Origin: Chloroflexota bacterium
Lineage (GTDB): Bacteria; Chloroflexota; Chloroflexia; Chloroflexales; Roseiflexaceae
Assembly: GCA_013388755.1 (NCBI GenBank)
Contig: JACAEQ010000108.1
Coordinates: forward strand, 1-64,000
DNA length: 64,000 nt
Direction of reading: 5' to 3'
A program made the position numbers and the translations under genes. The notes under the pieces are model-generated. The model worked only from the letters and a program-made list of their open reading frames with translations. It was not told the origin of the DNA and did not search any database. Shown here piece after piece: positions 44,590 to 54,445 of the stretch; the stretch's first letter is position 1, and each line of letters opens with the position of its first letter.

Positions 44590-46462
44590 GGAACGCGCCG
44601 GCCGGCCACAGACGAACGCTGAACCGCCACCGCTGTTTGGCCGTTTCGGGCCCGGCCCACGCATGATGGGCAAGACGGAACGCGCGAAAAATGTGCGCGG
44701 TACGGTGCGGCGCCTGTGGGGATATCTTCGCCGCCAGCGCGGCGCGCTGATCATCACCAGCGCACTGGTGGCAGGAACCACCGTGCTCAATGTCATCAGC
44801 CCGTACCTGCTCACGCAGGCAATTGACCGGTATATTCTTCCCGGCGACCTGCCCGGCCTGCTACTCATCAGCCTGGTGATGCTGGGCGCCTTTGCCCTCA
44901 ACTCGCTGCTGACGTGGCTGCAAGTCTTTGTGATGGCCGGTGCGGCGCAACGCACGGTGCGCGACATTCGGAACGATCTATTCGATCGCCTGCAGGTACT
45001 ACCATTGCGCTTCTTCGACAAACGGGCGCACGGCGATCTCATGAGTCGTTTGACGAACGATGTTGAAAATGTCAACCAGGTGCTTGCCGACGGGATCATT
45101 CAGATCGTGTCCGGCGCGTTGAGCATGGTCGGTGTTGCCGCGGCAATGCTCTGGATCAACCCGCAGCTTGCAGCCGTCAGCATCGTAGCGGTCGTGACCA
45201 TGACGCTGGGGCTCAACCGCTGGGTGGCGCCACGGACGCGCACCGGCTTCCGGCAGCAGCAGGCGGCGCTTGGTGCGCTCAACGGGCTGATCGAGGAGAC
45301 GGTCACCGGCCAGCGCGTGGTGAAAGCGTATCATCGCGAGCCAGTGGTACTTACCCGGTTCGATGCCGCCAATGTCGAATTGCGCCGGGCGGCATCGCGG
45401 GCGCAGATCTTCGCCGGGTTCGTCGGGCCGCTGATGAACATGGTCAGCCATCTCGGCCTGGCAGTTGTAGCAGGGGTTGGCGGCTGGATGGCGCTGCTTG
45501 GCATGACCACGGTCGGCACAATCGCCGGGTTCATCAATTATGCTCGCCAGTTTGGCCGCCCGCTGAACGAACTGGCAACCCTGTACAACGCCATTCAATC
45601 CGCCATCGCCGGTGCCGAGCGGGTGTTTGCGATTATTGACGAGCCTGCCGAGGCGGACGCGCCTGGCGCGGTGCGGCCGGAACGCATCCGCGGCGAGGTC
45701 ATCTTCGACGATGTGAACTTCGCCTATGAGACGGGCGTACCGGTACTCAAGCACGTCAGCCTGCGCGCGGCACCGGGCCAGACGATTGCGCTCGTCGGCC
45801 CCACAGGGGCGGGCAAGACCACGATCGTCAACCTGCTGACCCGCTTTTATGAGATTGACGAGGGGCGGATCACGATTGACGGGCAAGATATTCGTGCGAT
45901 CAACAAGAACGAACTACGCCGCCAGCTTGGTATCGTGCTGCAGGACACCTTCCTCTTCAGCGGCACGGTCAAGGACAACATCCGTTATGGCCGGCTTGAT
46001 GCCACCGACGAGGAAATCGTTGCCGCCGCGACACTTGCCAACGCCGACCAGTTCATCCACCGCCTGCCGCATGGCTACGATACCATGCTCTCGGAGCGCG
46101 CCAGCAATCTGAGCCAGGGGCAACGCCAGCTCCTCGCGATTGCGCGCGCCATCCTGGCCGATCCTGCCGTGTTGATCCTCGACGAAGCAACAAGCAGTGT
46201 GGATACGCGCACCGAGCAACATATTCAGGAGGCGATGTTACGCCTGATGACCGGACGTACCAGTTTCGTCATCGCCCACCGGCTCAGCACCGTGCGCAAT
46301 GCTGACGAGATCCTGGTGATCAATCGTGGCGAGATCATCGAGCGTGGAACCCATGCTGACCTGCTGGCGCAGGACGGGTTCTATGCAGCGCTCTACGCCA
46401 GTCAGTTCCGCGGCACAGCGCTGCATGCCGGAAGCGTTCCAGCATTGATGGAGACCGCGTAA
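44582..46462 (+). CDS. Heterodimeric ABC exporter subunit 2
   Basis: 626 residues from ATG 44582; 35 upstream open codons lie in the partner gene and are not used. Membrane domain (about 50-345), then ATPase with Walker A GPTGAGKTT, signature NLSQGQRQLLA and Walker B AVLILDEATSSVD with the catalytic Glu retained. Subunit 1 lacks this Glu, so the pair should have one consensus and one degenerate ATP site, like BmrCD- or TM287/288-type exporters. Co-transcribed and translationally coupled to subunit 1. Confidence 0.93.
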   Translation: MTEERAGRPQTNAEPPPLFGRFGPGPRMMGKTERAKNVRGTVRRLWGYLRRQRGALIITSALVAGTTVLNVISPYLLTQAIDRYILPGDLPGLLLISLVMLGAFALNSLLTWLQVFVMAGAAQRTVRDIRNDLFDRLQVLPLRFFDKRAHGDLMSRLTNDVENVNQVLADGIIQIVSGALSMVGVAAAMLWINPQLAAVSIVAVVTMTLGLNRWVAPRTRTGFRQQQAALGALNGLIEETVTGQRVVKAYHREPVVLTRFDAANVELRRAASRAQIFAGFVGPLMNMVSHLGLAVVAGVGGWMALLGMTTVGTIAGFINYARQFGRPLNELATLYNAIQSAIAGAERVFAIIDEPAEADAPGAVRPERIRGEVIFDDVNFAYETGVPVLKHVSLRAAPGQTIALVGPTGAGKTTIVNLLTRFYEIDEGRITIDGQDIRAINKNELRRQLGIVLQDTFLFSGTVKDNIRYGRLDATDEEIVAAATLANADQFIHRLPHGYDTMLSERASNLSQGQRQLLAIARAILADPAVLILDEATSSVDTRTEQHIQEAMLRLMTGRTSFVIAHRLSTVRNADEILVINRGEIIERGTHADLLAQDGFYAALYASQFRGTALHAGSVPALMETA

Positions 46463-46536
46463 CCTGAAGGGGCAGAAGCAACTGCGGAGCATCCCACGCT
46501 CATTCCATAAGGTGCTGCATATGGGAACGAAGCGCT

Positions 46537-47793
46537 ATGAAGATCATCATTCTGGGTGCTGGAGCGTCCGGCATTGCCACTGCGCGCCGCCTGCACGACG
46601 CAGGCGTTGCGGTTCAGGTGCTCGAAGCGCGTGACCGTATCGGTGGGCGAATCTGGACCGATTGCGATTTTGCGTCGTTCCCGGTCGAACTGGGCGCCGA
46701 GTTCATTCACGGCGAGCACGCCGTCACTCACCAGCTGGTCGCTGCTGCCGGCATGGCGCCCGTCCCGGTCGATCGTTACGGGAAGCTACGCTGGAGCGAC
46801 GGTGGGCCGGCACTGTTGCTCGATATGCTGCCGTCCGAGCGACGCCGCATGATCGTCGCCCTGTTCCGCGCGCTCGATGCGCTGCGCGATATCCCGGAGC
46901 CTGCTGACCGTTCGCTGGCGGCATACCTGCGCGCGCATGGCTTCGACACCGGCGCGCTGGAAGTCGCGGACGTGCTGCTGGCGCAGACATGCTGTGCGCC
47001 AATCGAAACGCTCAGCTGCGCCGACCTGGCGCGCGAACTGCGCGCCGACCGCGCCGGCAAGCGCGAGTATCGCCTGCGTGAAGGGTATACTGCGCTGCTC
47101 ACCTGGTATGCTCGCGACCTCGACATTCGCTGCGGCGCGGCGGCGCGCCTGGTGCGTCACTCATCAGGCGGCGTCATTGTCGAGACCGATGCAGGCGTGT
47201 TTCATGCCGATCGTTGCGTTGTCACCTTGCCGGTCGGCGTATTGCAGGCCGGAACGCCTCGCTTCGAGCCACCACTCGGCGCCGGCAAACAATGGGCGAT
47301 TGGCGCGCTCCGTGTCGAACCGGGCACCAGACTGCTCTACCGCTTCGATGAACCGCTCTGGGATCGCGACCTGACCTTTATGGCGCACGCCGGCGTCGCT
47401 GCGCGCTGGTGGACGCCAGGCTACCCTGCAGAAGATGCGGCGGTTATCGTCTGTTACGCGACCGCAGATCGCGCCCGGATGCTCGATGCACTCGACGCAC
47501 ACGATGCGCTGCAGGCTGGCCTGCGGGAATTGCAGACCCTCCTTGGCCGCGACGATCTGGCGCAGCGCTGCATCGCCGCGACGCGTGTCGCCTGGGGCGC
47601 CGATCCGTATGCGTGTGGTGGTTACGCCCACGTGCCGCCCGGCGCCGCCGCCGCTCGCCCGGTACTGGCTGAATCGGAAGGTGTGCTGCACTTCGCCGGC
47701 GAGGCGACAGCCTTCGACAGCAACCCGCAGACGGTGCATGGCGCAATCGAGAGCGGCTGGCGCGCGGCAGATGAGGTGCTTACCTGTCAGTGA
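46537..47793 (+). CDS. Flavin-dependent amine oxidase family protein
   Basis: 418 residues. FAD-binding motif GAGASGIATARRLHDAG near the N-terminus, then RDRIGGRIWTD, ELGAEFIHG, and the C-terminal FAD element LHFAGEATAFDSNPQTVHGAIESG. This layout matches monoamine/polyamine oxidases. The substrate is unknown. It lies 74 bp after the ABC exporter and may be independent. A MITE-like fragment begins at its stop codon (direct repeat TCAGTGAT at 47787-47794). Confidence 0.85.
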   Translation: MKIIILGAGASGIATARRLHDAGVAVQVLEARDRIGGRIWTDCDFASFPVELGAEFIHGEHAVTHQLVAAAGMAPVPVDRYGKLRWSDGGPALLLDMLPSERRRMIVALFRALDALRDIPEPADRSLAAYLRAHGFDTGALEVADVLLAQTCCAPIETLSCADLARELRADRAGKREYRLREGYTALLTWYARDLDIRCGAAARLVRHSSGGVIVETDAGVFHADRCVVTLPVGVLQAGTPRFEPPLGAGKQWAIGALRVEPGTRLLYRFDEPLWDRDLTFMAHAGVAARWWTPGYPAEDAAVIVCYATADRARMLDALDAHDALQAGLRELQTLLGRDDLAQRCIAATRVAWGADPYACGGYAHVPPGAAAARPVLAESEGVLHFAGEATAFDSNPQTVHGAIESGWRAADEVLTCQ

Positions 47794-47852
47794 TACGACA
47801 TACGCGGTGGCACGTATCCGGGCTTCGCCATAGCCTGCGGCAGATCAGTGAT
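47787..47852 (+). mobile_element. MITE-like repeat, short copy D at a stop codon
   Basis: TCAGTGAT at 47787-47794 and 47845-47852 flanks a 50-bp segment that begins with ACGACATACGCGGTGG, the left end shared with the other copies. The right end is degraded. The left direct repeat includes the TGA stop of the amine oxidase gene. Confidence 0.6.
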
Positions 47853-48235
47853 GGAACGGAGCAACAAATGCGAGAGCTGCCACTGTACAATCGCCGCCAC
47901 CGGAACTCAGTAGAGACGATGCCGTATGGCTTGACGCGCATCTGCGCGCGCGCGGCTTGCGCGTGTGATCATTGCTTCGGGAACCACCACATAGGGATCG
48001 CTATGCTGCGCAATCCCTGGCCCCTGGTGCCCCCGAATGTGAAATAGCCAGCGATTGTGCTGCAATAGAGAAACACCATGCCGAGGAATCTTATTCCGAT
48101 CCTATGACATGCATGTTGACAATGTATCCCCCTGTACGATATTATACCTGGCAAGTGATAGTCGCATTCATTTGCGACACAGACTGACCGCCGCATGGCG
48201 ACCAGCACCAGTGTTCAGTACAAGGACAGGCACCC
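47853..48235. other. Gene-poor leader region of the cold-shock-like gene
   Basis: About 380 bp with no convincing gene on either strand; open frames are short and lack coding character. The distal part holds the promoter and leader hairpin of the gene at 48236. Confidence 0.5.
48116..48178 (+). promoter_or_regulatory. Promoter and leader hairpin of the cold-shock-like gene
   Basis: TTGACA (48116-48121), 18 bp, TATTAT (48140-48145), start near 48152. An inverted repeat GTCGCA-6-TGCGAC (48161-48178) lies in the first 30 nt of the mRNA. The 5' leader of about 84 nt fits structure-based or cold-responsive control. Confidence 0.6.
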
Positions 48236-48805
48236 ATGAACTACAAGGACAAAACGATACCGTGTCGGGATTGCGGCGGCGAGTTCAGCTTCACTGCCGG
48301 CGAACAGGAGTTCTATGCGCAGAAGGGATTCACCAACGAACCGACGCGTTGCCCGGCGGGGCGACGTGCGCGCAAGGAGGGGCGGAGCCTGATTGATATC
48401 GCTGGTGGGCGCGAATGCCCGAACGACATCTCCGGTCGTGGGCGCATTACCGATGAAGCGGCCGAAGCGACCAGTGCGCCCCGCTCACGCCGTTCCGACG
48501 ACTGGTCGAGGTCGTACGATCGACCACGCGGCGATACGCGTGGTTGGAGCGACGATCGCCCACGGCGCAACCGTGAGACCTACACCGGGCAGTTGCCGTC
48601 TGGCACGGTGCACGCCACGATCGTGCGCATCGATCCGGCGGGACGCTTCTTGTTCGCGCGCGTTGCTGAACCACAATTCGATGTCTATGTCCATAGCTCA
48701 TTGTTCAGCCGGGTGGTGCGCTCCCTCCAGGAAGGCGATCGGGTGACACTGACCGTCGAACCGAGCGATCGCGGTCCGCGCGCCAGAACCTTTGAGCTGG
48801 CCTGA
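48236..48805 (+). CDS. Zinc-ribbon plus cold-shock-like domain protein
   Basis: 189 residues. The N-terminus (1-60) is the short zinc-ribbon found in many bacteria (DKTIPCRDCGGEFSF, EFYAQKGF, PTRCPAG); here the fourth ligand is Gly instead of Cys. A disordered Arg/Asp-rich linker (about 75-118) leads to a C-terminal OB/cold-shock-like domain (GTVHATIVRIDPAGRFLFAR, DVYVHSSLF). Nucleic-acid binding is likely, perhaps as an RNA chaperone. AAGGACAGG precedes the ATG. Confidence 0.82.
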   Translation: MNYKDKTIPCRDCGGEFSFTAGEQEFYAQKGFTNEPTRCPAGRRARKEGRSLIDIAGGRECPNDISGRGRITDEAAEATSAPRSRRSDDWSRSYDRPRGDTRGWSDDRPRRNRETYTGQLPSGTVHATIVRIDPAGRFLFARVAEPQFDVYVHSSLFSRVVRSLQEGDRVTLTVEPSDRGPRARTFELA

Positions 48806-48840
48806 TTACGTCGGTACAACATGCGTTCAGCGTGGAACGC

Positions 48841-48997
48841 GTCAATGAGACGAGTTACGCGGTCGCCCGAGTGGGCGACTCGCGTCACCGATCGTCTTGC
48901 CTTCGGCAGAGTGGACGTATCTTCTCTGGTGGTGAATACCATGCTGCCGCAGGCTCTGGCGGAGCCAGGAAGACGCCACCGCGTACGTCGTGTCAAT
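48841..48997 (-). mobile_element. MITE-like repeat, copy C (inverted orientation)
   Basis: An element of about 145 bp flanked by GTCAAT (48841-48846 and 48992-48997; 8 of 9 bases match if extended). The right end reads ACGACGTACGCGGTGGCGTC on the minus strand and the left end GAGACGAGTTACGCGGTCGC on the plus strand, so both terminal inverted repeats are clear. It abuts the stop codon of the thioredoxin-like gene. Confidence 0.72.
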
Positions 48998-49890
48998 TAG
49001 AACATCAGATTCGCCAGGTTGCGCCGGCCCTGCACCGTGAGTGGATGTTGATCGCCAAGCGCATCGAACAGCGCCAGCAATGTTTTGCGCGCGCCATCGC
49101 TGCGGAAGGCGCGGTTACGCATCACAATCGCCAGCAGCGACTCGATGGCGTCGGCATAGCGCCGGCCACGGATCTGGTGCGCCGCCAGTTGCCAGCGCGC
49201 TTCGACATCTGCCGGGTCGTGTTCGATCCGTTCGCGCAACGCTGCCGGGTTGCTTTCCTCTGCACCGGTAAACATCTCCGCCAGCGCCAGCCACGCCTGT
49301 GCCTGCTTCCGCTGCGGCGCATCGGCCGGAACTTTCTTGAGCCACTCGGCGCCCGCCGGATCACCGGCAATCACCATCAATCGGCCCAGGCCAAAAAGGC
49401 TCGCGGCATGCGCCGGATCCAGTTTCAGTGCGCTTTCATAGCGCGCCACCGCACCCAGTGGATCGCGCTCTTCGATCGCGGCAGCCTCGTCTGCCAGCCG
49501 GTCGGCGGGTGCCGCCGGGGCAGCCGGGCCAAGACGCTTGATCCAGGCGCGCACCTGCGACTCGGGCAGCGCCCCGGTGAACTCATCAACAACGCGGCCA
49601 TCGCGAAACGCTTTGACAGCCGGGATGCCCTGCACCTGGAACATCTGCGCCAGACGCGGATTTTCATCAACATTGAGTTTGGCCAGGATCCAGCCGCCCT
49701 TTGCCTCGGTGGCCAGCTTTTCCAGCACCGGGCCGAGTACCCGGCACGGGCCGCACCAGGGCGCCCAGAAGTCAACCACAACCGGGACGTCGCGCGAGCG
49801 TTCGAGTACCTCCTGGCGAAAGGTGCGCTCATTGACATCAATAACAGCACCGTTCGCGCTGCCGCCTGCGCGCATGTTTGATATAGTCAC
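48997..49890 (-). CDS. CnoX/YbbN-like thioredoxin with TPR region
   Basis: 297 residues from GTG 49890, which has GGGGAGG 8 nt upstream. Residues about 15-125 are a thioredoxin fold with an intact redox motif WAPWCGPC; E. coli CnoX has SQHC and lacks redox activity, so this version may be an active reductase as well as a holdase. TPR repeats (about 130-297) follow. It acts in the cytoplasm, protecting proteins from oxidative aggregation. It ends in the SppA/PurK/PurE minus-strand run. Confidence 0.87.
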   Translation of the reverse strand: MTISNMRAGGSANGAVIDVNERTFRQEVLERSRDVPVVVDFWAPWCGPCRVLGPVLEKLATEAKGGWILAKLNVDENPRLAQMFQVQGIPAVKAFRDGRVVDEFTGALPESQVRAWIKRLGPAAPAAPADRLADEAAAIEERDPLGAVARYESALKLDPAHAASLFGLGRLMVIAGDPAGAEWLKKVPADAPQRKQAQAWLALAEMFTGAEESNPAALRERIEHDPADVEARWQLAAHQIRGRRYADAIESLLAIVMRNRAFRSDGARKTLLALFDALGDQHPLTVQGRRNLANLMF

Positions 49891-49934
49891 AGCCTGTTCC
49901 TCCCCAGGGAATCAACAGCAGCACATTGTTCCAC

Positions 49935-51656
49935 CTATTGTACCACGCTGCTCTGCTCACTGAACGGTAACACGGCCCATACCTGTGGCCGGCGCAGTTC
50001 TGCAAGCACCCTGGCCACTACGGCGGATGGATCGGCAGGAAATGGTTGCGGCTGTAACCGGCTGCGTCCACCACCCAGCAGCACGAGTGGCGCGTCCCGG
50101 TCGCGTGGTATACCTGCAAGCTCCTGTGCCTTGAGTAACGCCTCCGGTACGCCGCCAGGCTCGTCAACCAGGCCGTGCTCGCGCGCCTCACTGCCGCTCC
50201 AGACGCGCCCGCCCGCCAGTGATTCCAGTTCGTCTATTTCCAGCTTCCGGCCTGCACTGACCCGTTGCTTGAACGTAGCATAGGTATCGTTCATCAACTG
50301 ATGCGTGGCAGCACGCTCATACTCGTTCGGCTCGCTGCCAGCGAAGAAGGCGCTGTTTGCGCCCCGCCCGATCGCCACTGTATGCACACCAGCCTGGTCA
50401 AGCAGGCCAGCAATGACCGGCCGGACAATCAGCACGCCAATGCTCCCGGTCAACGCGCCTGGCTGTGCGACAATCGCGCGCGCGGCAGTAGCGACATAGT
50501 ATCCGCCTGATGTAGCGACGTCGCCCATTGCGACGACCACCGGCTTGCGCCGATCCAGTCGGGCAATCTCGCGCCAGATACGATCGGCATCGAAGGCGCT
50601 GCCGCCGGGCGAATTGACATACACGACGACCGCGGCAATGCGCGGGTGGCGTTCTGCCTGCCGCACCGCCTGAATGACACTATCGCTCCCGGCAATCTGG
50701 CCACCGATCAACGGCAACGGTAGCGGAACGGTGCGGCTGGAACCGGCGGCAATCGTGCCTTCAATCAGCACCATGCCAACCAGCGATCGGCGGGGCCTTG
50801 CCAGCGGCAGGCGCAAGGCGCGCCGGGCCTGCGCCCATTCAGCAACTGCCGGCGGCGATGCCGCGGCACGACGGATGGCGGCAGGTGGCGTGGTGAGTTG
50901 ATCCAGGTATGCCGGTAACTCATCCTCGTAGAGAAGCGCGTCAAGCAGCCCGGCGTCACGCGCGCGCGCAGCGCTCAACGGCGCCGCGTCGATCAAGGTG
51001 CGCACCTCATCCTCCGATTTGCCGCGCGCAGCAGCGATCATTGCCACCATCTCCGCATATCGCAGGTCAAGCAGATGGTTCAGTTGCTCACGGTGCTCCG
51101 GTGACATGTCGGAACGGGCGAGTGCGTCGCCTGCCGATTTGTAGGGTGAAACCGCTGTCACTTCCACCGCCAGGCCAACCCGCTCCAGTGCTTCTTTGAG
51201 AAACTGGACCTCGGTGTACACTCCGGTGATACTCAACAACCCGGTTGGCGGTGCGACAATCACGCCGGCAGCACAGGCCGCGAGATACCCCTTCGTGTCA
51301 GGGTTGGCAACGACGGCAACGGCAATCTTGCCGCTATTGCGGAACCGGCGTACCTCGTCGTGGAAGCTGCGCAGCGTGGCCCAGCCACAGGTGACAACCC
51401 CGATATCCAGCACAACGCTGCGTGTGGAGGGATCCGCCGCAATCCGGCGAAGCCGGTAACGAATCTCCGAGAGGCTCACGACGGGTTGCACGCCGGTGAT
51501 GCGCTGCAACCACCAGGGGGGCGCCGGCGCAAACTCCGGCAGGTCCCCGCTCAACGCGATCCGCACATGCGCGACGCGCCGCCGCAACAATCGCCGCCAC
51601 AGGTTGCGCGTGCGGCGCGAAAGATTCACCAGCCAGACGGAGAGTATCGTGACCAT
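49935..51656 (-). CDS. sppA: Signal peptide peptidase SppA (tandem S49)
   Basis: 573 residues from ATG 51656, preceded by AAGGAT. Two S49 protease repeats: the N-terminal half supplies the catalytic Lys173 (SPYKSAGDAL) and the C-terminal half the nucleophile Ser383 (MGDVATSGGYYVA), the arrangement of the long E. coli-type SppA that degrades cleaved signal peptides in the membrane. The N-terminus is only weakly hydrophobic, so membrane attachment may be peripheral. It starts 17 bp after purK. Confidence 0.9.
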   Translation of the reverse strand: MVTILSVWLVNLSRRTRNLWRRLLRRRVAHVRIALSGDLPEFAPAPPWWLQRITGVQPVVSLSEIRYRLRRIAADPSTRSVVLDIGVVTCGWATLRSFHDEVRRFRNSGKIAVAVVANPDTKGYLAACAAGVIVAPPTGLLSITGVYTEVQFLKEALERVGLAVEVTAVSPYKSAGDALARSDMSPEHREQLNHLLDLRYAEMVAMIAAARGKSEDEVRTLIDAAPLSAARARDAGLLDALLYEDELPAYLDQLTTPPAAIRRAAASPPAVAEWAQARRALRLPLARPRRSLVGMVLIEGTIAAGSSRTVPLPLPLIGGQIAGSDSVIQAVRQAERHPRIAAVVVYVNSPGGSAFDADRIWREIARLDRRKPVVVAMGDVATSGGYYVATAARAIVAQPGALTGSIGVLIVRPVIAGLLDQAGVHTVAIGRGANSAFFAGSEPNEYERAATHQLMNDTYATFKQRVSAGRKLEIDELESLAGGRVWSGSEAREHGLVDEPGGVPEALLKAQELAGIPRDRDAPLVLLGGGRSRLQPQPFPADPSAVVARVLAELRRPQVWAVLPFSEQSSVVQ

Positions 51657-51673
51657 GGTTCGAAGATCCTTGC

Positions 51674-52816
51674 TTATTGTTCCACGATCTCTTCCACTCG
51701 CGCCAGACGCCCGGCGAGTTCCTCGCGGGTATCGGCGCATACGGTGACATGTCCGATCTTCCGCCCGGGACGCGCTGCTTTGCCATAGAGGTGCAGGTGG
51801 GTATGCGGAAGCGCCAGGAGCGCTGCAACATCCGGCAACTCGCCGATGATATTGACCATTGCGGCATACCCGCAGGCGTCGGTAATGCCGAGTGGCACGC
51901 CGCTGATTGCGCGAAGATGATTTTCGAACTGGCTCGTGACCGCGCCCTCAATTGTCCAGTGCCCTGAATTGTGGACGCGCGGCGCCATTTCACTGGCCAT
52001 GAGTCGTGGTTGTGTCGCCTGCCCCTCCATGTCGCGTGGTGGATGCTTGATTTCGAAGAGCTCAATCGCCAGCACGCCGATATACTTGAGCGCCTCGAGG
52101 ATGCGACGCGCATAGGTTTCGGCCAGCGCCTGTACTTCCGGATCAAGAGCAGGCGCCGGAGCGATTGAGCGGCGCAGAATACCGCCCCGATGCAGATTCT
52201 CAACCAGCGGGTAGCAGGCAATGGCGCCGTCGTGCCCGCGCACGGCCAGCACCGAGAGCTCGCGCGCGAACGCGACGTACCCCTCAAGGATCAGCGGCTG
52301 CCCACCAAGTTCGTTCCACGCCGTTTTAGCAGCCGTAGCATCGTGAAGGAACGCCTGGCCCTTACCGTCGTACCCCAGGCGACGCGTTTTCAAAACGGCG
52401 GGCAAGCCAATCTGCGCGAGTGCGGCCTCAAACGATACACGGTCATCAACCGGTGCAAACGGTGCAGTTGGGATGCCGAGTGTCTGAAAAAAGCGCTTCT
52501 CAACCAGGCGATCTTGTGCGGCTTCCAGTGCCGTCGGTGGTGGAAGGACCGGCACAAAGCGTTCCAGCGCCCTGGCAGTCATCACCGGCACATTCTCAAA
52601 CTCATAGGTCACGACGTCCACGCATGCGCCAAAATGCTCCAGCGCCGCCATGTCATCATACGGAGCAGCGATATGTTCTGCCAGATGGCCCGCCGGCGCA
52701 TCGGGTGCCGGATCGTAGATGTGAAAACGTAACCCGAGCGGATAACCGGCGAGCGCCAGCATGCGGCCAAGTTGCCCGCCGCCAAGAATACCGATTGTCG
52801 AGATGGTCATGGTCAT
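51674..52816 (-). CDS. purK: N5-carboxyaminoimidazole ribonucleotide synthase
   Basis: 380 residues, an ATP-grasp enzyme that carboxylates AIR to N5-CAIR in purine synthesis. GILGGGQLGRMLALAG begins the N-terminal domain, TYEFENVP and KTRRLGYDGKGQ are typical PurK motifs, and EMAPRVHNSGHWTIEGA closes the active site. The start is ATG 52816 (a second ATG follows two codons later). It lies 61 bp after purE and 17 bp before sppA. Confidence 0.95.
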   Translation of the reverse strand: MTMTISTIGILGGGQLGRMLALAGYPLGLRFHIYDPAPDAPAGHLAEHIAAPYDDMAALEHFGACVDVVTYEFENVPVMTARALERFVPVLPPPTALEAAQDRLVEKRFFQTLGIPTAPFAPVDDRVSFEAALAQIGLPAVLKTRRLGYDGKGQAFLHDATAAKTAWNELGGQPLILEGYVAFARELSVLAVRGHDGAIACYPLVENLHRGGILRRSIAPAPALDPEVQALAETYARRILEALKYIGVLAIELFEIKHPPRDMEGQATQPRLMASEMAPRVHNSGHWTIEGAVTSQFENHLRAISGVPLGITDACGYAAMVNIIGELPDVAALLALPHTHLHLYGKAARPGRKIGHVTVCADTREELAGRLARVEEIVEQ

Positions 52817-52877
52817 GCAGACGCCACGGTGTGGATACCCTGGCACATTGGCGATTGATACTGGCAACCGGTGCAGC

Positions 52878-53372
52878 CTACGGTGTGCTCTGCGGGTCAG
52901 GCCGTTCCAGCACGCGCGCCGTTTGCTGCTCGCGGAACCGATGGAGTGCGGCGCGAATAGCGGGGTAATGCGTGCCCAGAATGGCGGCGGCCAGTAACGC
53001 AGCATTTACCGCGCCGGCGCGGCCAATCGCCAGCGTACCCACCGGCACGCCTGCCGGCATTTGCACGATCGACAGCAGCGAGTCCAGGCCGCGCAAGGCA
53101 TGCGATTCGACCGGGACCCCCAGCACCGGCACCACCGTCTTTGCGGCTGCCATCCCCGGCAGGTGGGCAGCGCCGCCGGCGCCGGCGATCAGAACCTCGA
53201 TGCCGCGCGCCTCGACTGAGGCAGCGTACGCGAAGAGCAGATCAGGCGTGCGGTGCGCCGAGACGATCCGCGTCTCGAACGGGACACCAAGCGTCTCGAG
53301 GGTCTGCGCTGCATGGCGCATCGTCTCCCAGTCGGATTGAGAGCCCATGATGATGCCGACGAGCGGCTGCAT
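52878..53372 (-). CDS. purE: N5-carboxyaminoimidazole ribonucleotide mutase
   Basis: 164 residues. [13 protein letters not shown] and VSAHRTPD at the N-terminus and [12 protein letters not shown] in the middle are the class I PurE signatures (mutase acting with PurK). GGGAG lies 9 nt upstream. It forms an operon with purK, sppA and cnoX-like genes downstream, and probably with the hydrolase at 53401 upstream. Confidence 0.95.
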   Translation of the reverse strand: MQPLVGIIMGSQSDWETMRHAAQTLETLGVPFETRIVSAHRTPDLLFAYAASVEARGIEVLIAGAGGAAHLPGMAAAKTVVPVLGVPVESHALRGLDSLLSIVQMPAGVPVGTLAIGRAGAVNAALLAAAILGTHYPAIRAALHRFREQQTARVLERPDPQSTP

Positions 53373-53400
53373 ACGTCATTTCTCCCGGACAGGCTGGCGT

Positions 53401-54141
53401 TCAGCGGGCAGCGTGGGCGACGAACCCCGCAAACAGGCGCGCCCAGCGTGGCTCGGCACGCAGCCACAGTTCTTCAGGGTGGCACTGCACGCCGATGATG
53501 AAGGTACTGCCGGTGCCTTCAACGGCTTCAACAACCCCATCGGGCGCCTGCCCGATCACACGCAATCCTGGCGCAATATCACGCAACGCCTGATGATGCA
53601 GCGTATTTGCCGCGATCTCGGTCGTATCCAGGATGCGCGCGAGCCAGGAATCATCGCTCAATGCCACCGGGTGTGCCAGGTACGCTCGTTCGCCGCGCAA
53701 CGCCGATTCGCGGTGATCGGCGGCAGTGGGCAATTCAGCGCCAATATCCTGGTAGAGTGTACCGCCAAGCGCGACATTCAGCAACTGCACGCCACGACAG
53801 ATACCGAGCAGCGGCATGCCGTCAGTGGCCGCGCGCCGCGCCAGCGCGAGTTCCACCTCGTCGCGCACGTCTTCGACCTCGCCAAGCTTCGGGTGCGGTG
53901 CCTGGCCGTAATGGTGCGGCGCGATATCCCCCCCGCCGCAGAACAGCAATCCATCACACCGCTGATAATGCGCGTTCAGAACCTCCTGATCACGGGTGAG
54001 ATGGATCAACAACGGTATGCCGCCAGCGCCTTCGATCGCCGCCAGGTACGGCGATCCAATGCCGCTGATCGGCATTGCGCCCGCGCGACTGAACCATGCG
54101 CCGACAACGCCGATCACCGGTCGCTGTGTTGTGTGTGTCAT
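53401..54141 (-). CDS. Class I amidotransferase-like peptidase C26 (gamma-glutamyl-GABA hydrolase type)
   Basis: 246 residues from ATG 54141. The nucleophile Cys is in GICRGVQLLNVALGG, with the oxyanion stretch LLFCGGGDIAPHHYG before it and the catalytic HPE in GVQCHPEELW near the end, as in PuuD. The upstream frame is open for 93 codons but is made of dispersed repeats, so it is excluded. It likely hydrolyses gamma-glutamyl linkages. Leads the purE operon. Confidence 0.88.
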   Translation of the reverse strand: MTHTTQRPVIGVVGAWFSRAGAMPISGIGSPYLAAIEGAGGIPLLIHLTRDQEVLNAHYQRCDGLLFCGGGDIAPHHYGQAPHPKLGEVEDVRDEVELALARRAATDGMPLLGICRGVQLLNVALGGTLYQDIGAELPTAADHRESALRGERAYLAHPVALSDDSWLARILDTTEIAANTLHHQALRDIAPGLRVIGQAPDGVVEAVEGTGSTFIIGVQCHPEELWLRAEPRWARLFAGFVAHAAR

Positions 54142-54164
54142 AGGGCTATGGTACTTTCTGCTGA

Positions 54165-54445
54165 CACAATCTCCGCGGCCGCTCGATTGCGTCGCGTCAC
54201 TCGCAATGACATCCGTCCATCCGTTATCGGATAGGCACTGAGTGCCTCTCCGCACACCCATGGGCATGCGGTCATTGCGCGGAGCGCCAGCGACCGCGTG
54301 CAGCGAGCGCAGCGTGGCTGAAGCAATCGACCGGCGCGAGGGGAGATTGCTTCGCTCGCGCTCGCAATGACCCGGAAGATGGGAGATTGCTTCGCGCGTG
54401 CTCGCCATGACAATGACCATCTGGTGTTCGGATAGGCACTCAACC
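54165..54445. repeat. Cluster of GATTGC...GCAATGAC palindromic repeats
   Basis: Four units of the type GATTGCTTCGCTCGC...GCGCAATGAC (54185-54212, 54272-54330 inverted, 54344-54371, 54383-54415) with a shared TTCGGATAGGCACT flank. Each unit can fold back on itself. An inverted relative lies at 62818-62900. Confidence 0.8.

Noticed and set aside
53401-54420. N-terminal extension of the C26 peptidase
   Set aside because: The extra 93 codons are palindromic dispersed repeats; the family starts at ATG 54141.
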